A stretch of DNA of 11,000 nucleotides, from positions 1 through 11,000 of the forward strand of contig JACCSL010000325.1 in assembly GCA_013812995.1 (NCBI GenBank), written 5' to 3'. This DNA is from Ardenticatenales bacterium. GTDB taxonomy: Bacteria > Chloroflexota > Anaerolineae > Ardenticatenales > Ardenticatenaceae. The translations under genes and the position numbers were made by a program. The notes beneath the pieces are model-generated. The model saw nothing but the letters and a program-made list of their open reading frames with translations. It was not told where the DNA came from and did no database searches. Below are positions 1 to 5,211 of this stretch, piece by piece. Every line of letters begins with the position of its first letter. The stretch's first letter is position 1.

Positions 1-1386
1 CTTGATGACTCTGAAGAACATATAGGAACTCTTCGCACCTTCTATCGTCTCAATCCTACCCTGCGCGACTCCTTTGGGCTGGTAGCCGAGGAGCAGCGCA
101 CGGGTGCGACAGCCCTGCTGCTTCCCACCGGGCAGCAACTGACCACAGAACGGGGCATGGAGGGCATCTCTGAAAGCACCCTCGCCCCCCCTAACATGAC
201 GAGCCTGGAGCGGGGCGAAACGCGTCTCACTCTGGATGGGGCTTCCTATCTGGTGCGTCAGGCTTCTGTCACCGGGACCGCTGAACCTGGTACGCTTGCC
301 CAGCTAGGGTGGCGGATACTCGAACTAGAGCCGCTCGAGACGATTCTGGCTCCCGTCGGTCGTCAGATTCGGCTGACGATTCTGCTAGCACTCGCTATCG
401 CCGGAGCCGTGGCCGCCAGTGCCTTCGCCGGCGGACAAATCTTGACCCGCCCTATTCTCACCTTGAACGAGGTTGTCACACGCTTCGCGACAGGCGAGTT
501 GAGCGTGCGAGCCCCCATCGAGCAGGAGGATGAGATCGGCGAGCTGGCTACCTCCTTCAACAGCATGGCGGAGACGCTGGCCGACCGCGAAATGCATCTG
601 GAGGAGGCAAGGGCCACCGCCGAGCACGCCAACCATGCCAAAAGTTCGTTCCTGGCGGGGATGAGTCACGAGCTGCGTACGCCGCTGAACTCTATCATTG
701 GCTATGCCGAGATTATGATTATGGGGCTCAATGGGCCACTCAGCGATGAGATGAAAGAGGATGTGGAGGCCATCCATTCCAGCGGCAAGCATCTTCTCAG
801 TCTGATCAATGATGTCTTGGATCTGGCAAAGGTGGAGGCAGGGCGCATGAAGCTCCAGTATGAGGAGGTCAATGTGCCCACCCTCCTCAAGAAAATCCAC
901 GACAATAACGTTTCGCTGGTTCGCAAGAAGCCAGTGGAATTCAAGATCGAGGCCAGCGAGGAACTACCTAAATTACCCGGCGACCCGATTCGCCTCACCC
1001 AGATTCTGAACAATCTCGTCTCGAACGCTATCAAGCATACCGAGGAGGGAAGCGTCTGTCTGCGTGCCCGGCAGGAGGGGGAGTGGATGGCGCTCTCGGT
1101 CGAGGACACAGGCGTTGGTATCAGCCAGGAAAATATCGGCGCGATCTTTGATGAGTTCAGCCAGGTGGATCGCTCAAGTGAGCGGCGCGCAGAGGGTACG
1201 GGGCTCGGGCTCCCTATTACCCTGCGCCTCATCAAGTTACATGGCGGCACCATTGATGTTCAGAGCACCCTGGATGTGGGCAGCACCTTTACCGTGAGAC
1301 TTCCCCTTCACCCACCCTCTGAGGTACCAGGGACAGAAGCAAGCAACGAGAAGGCCCCAACAACCTCCTCTGCGTCTGCGCGCTAA
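1..1386 (+). CDS. Membrane sensor histidine kinase (HAMP-HisKA-HATPase_c), 5' end missing
   Basis: The reading frame is open from base 1, so the true start lies upstream; the ATG at 157 is internal to the sensor domain. About the first 120 visible residues look like the end of an extracytoplasmic sensor domain (possibly Cache-like), whose ligand cannot be told. A membrane segment rich in Leu/Ala follows (about bases 370-438), then a HAMP linker (about 445-570, with the DEIGELATSFNSM signature), a short coiled coil, and a HisKA domain with MSHELRTPLN; the phospho-accepting His is codon 667-669. The HATPase_c domain shows the N box (QILNNLVSNAIKH, about 1000-1038), the G1 box (DTGVGI from 1105), an F box (IFDEFSQVD) and the G2 box (GTGLGLP from 1195). 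All catalytic motifs are intact. The last 20 or so residues are Ser/Thr/Pro/Ala-rich and probably disordered. The protein should autophosphorylate and pass phosphate to a response regulator; the partner is not adjacent, though the REC-GGDEF protein at 7970-8878 is a candidate. The next gene begins 9 bases downstream. Confidence 0.95.
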   Translation, partial: LDDSEEHIGTLRTFYRLNPTLRDSFGLVAEEQRTGATALLLPTGQQLTTERGMEGISESTLAPPNMTSLERGETRLTLDGASYLVRQASVTGTAEPGTLAQLGWRILELEPLETILAPVGRQIRLTILLALAIAGAVAASAFAGGQILTRPILTLNEVVTRFATGELSVRAPIEQEDEIGELATSFNSMAETLADREMHLEEARATAEHANHAKSSFLAGMSHELRTPLNSIIGYAEIMIMGLNGPLSDEMKEDVEAIHSSGKHLLSLINDVLDLAKVEAGRMKLQYEEVNVPTLLKKIHDNNVSLVRKKPVEFKIEASEELPKLPGDPIRLTQILNNLVSNAIKHTEEGSVCLRARQEGEWMALSVEDTGVGISQENIGAIFDEFSQVDRSSERRAEGTGLGLPITLRLIKLHGGTIDVQSTLDVGSTFTVRLPLHPPSEVPGTEASNEKAPTTSSASAR

Positions 1387-1395
1387 CCCGGCTTT

Positions 1396-2922
1396 ATGTC
1401 TACCCCCAGGACAGTCATCATTGGTGCCGGCATCGCAGGGCTGACCGCTGCCGCCCTCCTTGCCAAGGCGGGCCATGAGGTGACAGTGCTAGAGGCCCAT
1501 GTGGACCCGGGGGGCTGTGCCGCGACGTTCTTTTATAAAGAGTACCACTTTGACGCCGGAGCCACCCTGGTAGGCGGTTTTCAGCCTGGTGGTCCTCATG
1601 ATGTGGTCGCCCAGCGGCTGGCGATGAGCTGGCCCGTGAAACGTGCCGAGCCCGCCCTGTGCTTTCACTCTCCGGACGGAAGCCTGACCCGGTGGGGCGA
1701 CGCAGCTGCCTGGCGGGCCGAGCGACTCCGCGCCTTCGGGGGTCGCGCAGAGCGATTCTGGCGCTCCCAGGAACAGGTGGCGGCTCAACTCTGGCGCTTT
1801 GCTGCTTCCCTCGCGCCCTGGCCCCCTGGAAACGTGCAGGAGTTTGTTCGCCTGAGCAGTCATCTCCTGCGCCAGCCGACCCTCGCCACGCTGAGCCCTC
1901 TGCTTTTCAGCAGTGTGCAGGGCTGGATGAAGGCATTTGGGGCAGGGGGGGCGCTGCTTCAGCAGTTTGTGGATGCCCAGTTGCTTATCTCGGCCCAGGC
2001 AGCGGCCCCCGCCTGTATGGCGCTCTTCGGGGCGGTGGCGCTGGACCTGCCACGGGCGGGCGTTTTTCATGTGCGCGGGGGCGTCGGGGGGATTGCCGAG
2101 GCGCTGGCAAAGCAGGTGCACGCTCTGGGGGGGAAGATTCTCTACAAAGCAGAGGTCACGCGCCTGGAGGCTACAGCAGGTCGCGTCCGACGGGTTCACA
2201 CGCGCAAGAAGGGCAGCTTTGAGGCGGATGTGGTCGTCGCCAACCTGACCCCGTGGGACATCGCGGCGCTGCTGGGTGAGGATGCGCCTGCCAAAATGCA
2301 GCAGCGCGTCCAACAGCTACCGCCGATGTGGGGTGCCTTTATGCTCTACCTGGGGGTCGACGAGGAAGCTATCCCCCCCGGTTTACCCGCGCACCATCAA
2401 TTTCTCCAGCAACCCGGCCTTCCTCCAGGCGAGGGCAACAGTGTTTTTCTAAGCATTAGCCCGAGCTGGGATACAGGGCGGGCTCCGCCAGGGCAGCGTA
2501 CGCTTACCCTGAGCACTCATACGCGGGTAGCTCCCTGGTGGGCCCTGTATCAGACAGGGGGAGGCCAGGATGACTACGAGGCACGGGTCGCGCGTTACAG
2601 CGAGAGTCTGCTGCGGCCAGCGGAGCAACTCTTGCCCGCGTTGCGGAGCCATATCCGCCTACAACTGCCCGCGACGCCGGTGACATTCGAGCGCTTCACC
2701 CACCGCCATCGAGGCTATGTGGGTGGATTTCCCCAGCACTCTCTGTTTGCGACACTCCATCCTCGCCTGCCCGTCGGAGGGTTGTGGATGGTAGGAGATT
2801 CGATCTTCCCCGGTCAGAGCACCGCCGGGGTCACGTTGGGTGCCCTCCGTGTTGCCCAGGCCATCCTTGGCGAGAGCCCTGTGATGGAATCGACAGGCCA
2901 GTCTGTAAGTCAGGTTCATTGA
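1396..2922 (+). CDS. FAD-dependent carotenoid desaturase/isomerase-like oxidoreductase (CrtD/CrtI superfamily)
   Basis: This is a 508-residue flavoprotein of the phytoene-desaturase-like amine oxidase superfamily. The N-terminus carries the Rossmann dinucleotide motif GAGIAGLTAAALLAKAGHEV (residues 10-29), the ribose-binding Glu33, and the PGGCAATF segment that follows in this family. The C-terminus has the flavin-contacting signature VGDSIFPGQSTAGVTLGALR (466-485). The segments GATLVGGFQPGGPH (55-68) and RHRGYVGGFPQH (437-448) recall cyanobacterial C-3',4' desaturases (CrtD) more than bacterial CrtI, and the length is typical. The likely substrate is a carotenoid backbone, but the relatives include desaturases, isomerases and ketolases, and sequence reading alone does not separate them. 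No other carotenoid gene is visible. No Shine-Dalgarno sequence precedes this ATG, and the Rossmann motif leaves little room for a later start, so translation may be coupled to the histidine kinase 9 bases upstream. Confidence 0.85.
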   Translation: MSTPRTVIIGAGIAGLTAAALLAKAGHEVTVLEAHVDPGGCAATFFYKEYHFDAGATLVGGFQPGGPHDVVAQRLAMSWPVKRAEPALCFHSPDGSLTRWGDAAAWRAERLRAFGGRAERFWRSQEQVAAQLWRFAASLAPWPPGNVQEFVRLSSHLLRQPTLATLSPLLFSSVQGWMKAFGAGGALLQQFVDAQLLISAQAAAPACMALFGAVALDLPRAGVFHVRGGVGGIAEALAKQVHALGGKILYKAEVTRLEATAGRVRRVHTRKKGSFEADVVVANLTPWDIAALLGEDAPAKMQQRVQQLPPMWGAFMLYLGVDEEAIPPGLPAHHQFLQQPGLPPGEGNSVFLSISPSWDTGRAPPGQRTLTLSTHTRVAPWWALYQTGGGQDDYEARVARYSESLLRPAEQLLPALRSHIRLQLPATPVTFERFTHRHRGYVGGFPQHSLFATLHPRLPVGGLWMVGDSIFPGQSTAGVTLGALRVAQAILGESPVMESTGQSVSQVH

Positions 2923-3000
2923 AAAAGAATTTCCCTTCCCAGCGGCGTTTGTATTTGTGACCGTGCCCGAGTAGCATCCCATCTACCCCAAAAGCGACCT

Positions 3001-3012
3001 TCACTAGAGTGA
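3001..3012. promoter_or_regulatory. Small inverted repeat upstream of the MBL-CNBD gene (possible operator)
   Basis: The 12-base sequence TCACTAGAGTGA has two 5-base arms that are reverse complements around an AG centre. It ends 17 bases before the start codon of the MBL-CNBD gene, inside the 107-base gap 2923-3029. Its position would suit an operator or a 5'-leader element, but arms this short also arise by chance. Nothing else recognisable stands in this gap; no clear -35/-10 pair was found. Confidence 0.15.
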
Positions 3013-3029
3013 GATAGAGCGAGCCTCTG

Positions 3030-5192
3030 ATGGTATTTGATCCTGACCCCACAGAGCCCATCCACGCCCTCCCCAACAGCACCTATGTGGTGGAAACACG
3101 AGTGGGCCGTGTGCTTGTCCACTGTCCGCCCGAGACGTTAAAGGAGCTGCTGGCGCATGGTCTGACACCTCCTACGATCATCTTGCTGCCTCCCGATATA
3201 CCCCCTGGCCAGCAGATTGGCTCAAGCGGCTTTGTTCATCAAGGCATCAATTATGCCAGCGTAGAGTTCCTGCTCTACACCAACTTCTTTGGACGGAATG
3301 AATGCACGACTCTCATTACCCCGACAAAGGCCCAGGCCCGACGGATCCGCCAGTTGCTGATAGAAACAATCAGCGGCCCCGAGGACATTCGCGACTATGG
3401 GCCAACACCCTGGCTACAGCAGGAGTGTGCGGCAGTAGGATACTCTCCTGCTCTGGGTCGCGCGCCCTCCGTCGATGATCTGGCGCACATCATCAGTCTG
3501 GAGGAGCAGGGAGGGCTTGAGGGCCTTGATATTACCATCGAGGGGGATTATTTTACCTTCTACCAGGATGGTGAGTTTCTCGCGGCGATTCCCACGATCA
3601 TCAGCGATAGCCCGCGCCCCCTGACGATGGCCCCGGCGCGGCCACTCCTCCGCCACGAACTCACGGTACAGTTCATCGGCGGCAGCGACGGCTTCGACCC
3701 CTTTGGGATTACGACCTGCTTTCTCGCCTATCTGGGTAAACAGGGGGCCACGCGCGCGACGCTCTTTGATACGGCAGCCTACCTGCGCATGAGACTCGGG
3801 GCCCTGGGTGTCTCGCCGCCGCAAATCTCCGAGGTGGTTCTCTCCCACCTGCATGAGGATCACCTGGCGGGGCTTCCCGAGTTGCTGCTGATGGGCTCGC
3901 AGCGGGTGCGACTGCTCACCGCCGATGTCATCCATACGAGCCTGCTGCATGTCCTGAGCGCGATGCTAGACCTCCCCGAAGAAGATGTGGGGGCGCTGTT
4001 CGACTATTACCCCCTGAACCCCGGGGAGCCGGTGGTGATCAATGGCCGTCACTTCGAGTCGATCTATGCGGTTCACTCGATTCCCACCATCGCGGTACGC
4101 GCCGAGTCTCTCTGCTACTCTGGGGATATGCGCTATGACGAGGTATGGTTCGATGAGTTGGTCGAGCAGGGCGTACTCAGTCCGGAGCGCCGGGACGCCC
4201 TGGTGAATTTTGCGGATGGCGCACAGGTTCTCGTGCAGGACGCGGGGGGTGGCCCGGTCCACACAACGATTACCCCAGAGACGCTCAAGTCGCTCACGGC
4301 CAAGAGTCAACGCGTCATTCTGGCCCATACCAGCAACCCCGAGTTGCTCACCGAGCACCCAGGGCTGGCAGCCTATGTGGAGATCGCGCACAGTGGTCAC
4401 ATCAGTGCGATGGGCGATCTTGTCGGGAGCGTAGAGGCGGATGAGTGGGTCGAAACGCTCTCGGCCTGTCCTCTCTTCGCACGTCTCCCCCTGGAAGAGC
4501 GCGTCCTGCTGGTAGAGAAGGTAAAGTTGGCTGAGTGGGAAGAGGGAGAAACCATCATCTACGATGGGGAGCCGGTGGACGGCTTTACCTATGTGGTTCA
4601 CTCCGGCCTGGCCGAGATATGGATCAATGGGACGATGTTGATGGCCGCCGGGCGCGGCAGTAGCATCGGGGAGCGGGGCGTGCTGCTGGGGGGAGATCGC
4701 TCCAGCACCATTATTGCGCGCGGCCATGTACAGCTTCTGGGCCTCTCCTCCGATATCTTTCAACCCATCGCGGAGCGGCTCGGCCTGCGCGCGGCCCTGG
4801 AGCGCGCCGACTGGCTATGGAAGCAGCCGCTCTTCAAAACGTTGCTCTGGGCAACCCTGCTCGATCTGGCATTGGACTTTCAGCCGCAACAGTTCCAGGC
4901 GGGAGATGTCCTCTTCGGGGCAGGCGAACCTGGAGAGGAGTGCTATCTGCTGGTTCAAGGAACTATCCGGCTAACGACACCAACCGGCGATCTACTGACC
5001 GACCTGACGGAGCCAGGTGAGTTTTTTGGGGGGCTGTCGGCGTTCTATCACTCGACCCGCTCCGCGACCGCCCAGGCATTGATTCTAAGCGAGGTCTGGG
5101 TTCTTCCAACGCTGGCGCTCCAGCGGCTCCAGATGGTCTACCCCAACATCCTGTTTCACCTTCGCATGGTCGAATCGAACCGACGGAACTAG
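3030..5192 (+). CDS. Metallo-beta-lactamase-fold hydrolase with two C-terminal cyclic-nucleotide-binding domains
   Basis: This 720-residue protein has no signal peptide or membrane segment and should be cytoplasmic. Residues 210-465 form a metallo-beta-lactamase hydrolase: the metal motif HLHEDH (273-278), His349 in AVHSIPT, Asp366 in YSGDMRYD and His433 in ILAHTS give a full two-metal ligand set. Two CNBDs follow. CNBD1 (about 478-580) has a phosphate-binding cassette with Glu548 and Arg557; CNBD2 (about 596-700) keeps Arg677 but has Gly668 where the ribose-contacting Glu is expected. Residues 17-110 resemble the opening strands of another MBL domain without its metal residues. MBL-fold enzymes include class II cyclic nucleotide phosphodiesterases, so hydrolysis of a cyclic nucleotide, gated by its binding to the CNBDs, is a reasonable inference but is not shown; another phosphoester substrate is possible. 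The class III cyclase gene starts 19 bases downstream on the same strand. The start has only a weak purine-rich upstream stretch (GAGATAGAGCGAG). Confidence 0.88.
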   Translation: MVFDPDPTEPIHALPNSTYVVETRVGRVLVHCPPETLKELLAHGLTPPTIILLPPDIPPGQQIGSSGFVHQGINYASVEFLLYTNFFGRNECTTLITPTKAQARRIRQLLIETISGPEDIRDYGPTPWLQQECAAVGYSPALGRAPSVDDLAHIISLEEQGGLEGLDITIEGDYFTFYQDGEFLAAIPTIISDSPRPLTMAPARPLLRHELTVQFIGGSDGFDPFGITTCFLAYLGKQGATRATLFDTAAYLRMRLGALGVSPPQISEVVLSHLHEDHLAGLPELLLMGSQRVRLLTADVIHTSLLHVLSAMLDLPEEDVGALFDYYPLNPGEPVVINGRHFESIYAVHSIPTIAVRAESLCYSGDMRYDEVWFDELVEQGVLSPERRDALVNFADGAQVLVQDAGGGPVHTTITPETLKSLTAKSQRVILAHTSNPELLTEHPGLAAYVEIAHSGHISAMGDLVGSVEADEWVETLSACPLFARLPLEERVLLVEKVKLAEWEEGETIIYDGEPVDGFTYVVHSGLAEIWINGTMLMAAGRGSSIGERGVLLGGDRSSTIIARGHVQLLGLSSDIFQPIAERLGLRAALERADWLWKQPLFKTLLWATLLDLALDFQPQQFQAGDVLFGAGEPGEECYLLVQGTIRLTTPTGDLLTDLTEPGEFFGGLSAFYHSTRSATAQALILSEVWVLPTLALQRLQMVYPNILFHLRMVESNRRN

Positions 5193-5200
5193 CGAGGGCG

Positions 5201-5206
5201 AGGAGG
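5201..5206 (+). promoter_or_regulatory. Ribosome binding site of the cyclase-STAND-TPR gene
   Basis: AGGAGG lies five bases before the ATG at 5212, within the 19-base gap after the MBL-CNBD stop codon. It is a full-match Shine-Dalgarno core and fixes the start of the cyclase gene. It also suggests that the cyclase is translated efficiently on its own from a message shared with the MBL-CNBD gene. Confidence 0.75.
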
Positions 5207-5211
5207 CGGAG

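Noticed and set aside
1489..2313. A 274-codon minus-strand open frame opposite the CrtD-like gene
   Set aside because: The plus-strand frame carries the FAD-binding motifs; the antisense product has no recognisable motif and starts in the middle of the gene.
2956..2960. TGTGA half-site suggesting a CRP-like operator upstream of the MBL-CNBD gene
   Set aside because: There is no matching TCACA half at the required spacing; a lone five-base match is not evidence of a CRP site.
3966..4763. A 265-codon minus-strand open frame opposite the MBL-CNBD gene
   Set aside because: It lies fully across the metal-site and CNBD1 coding region and shows no domain; taken as a shadow frame.
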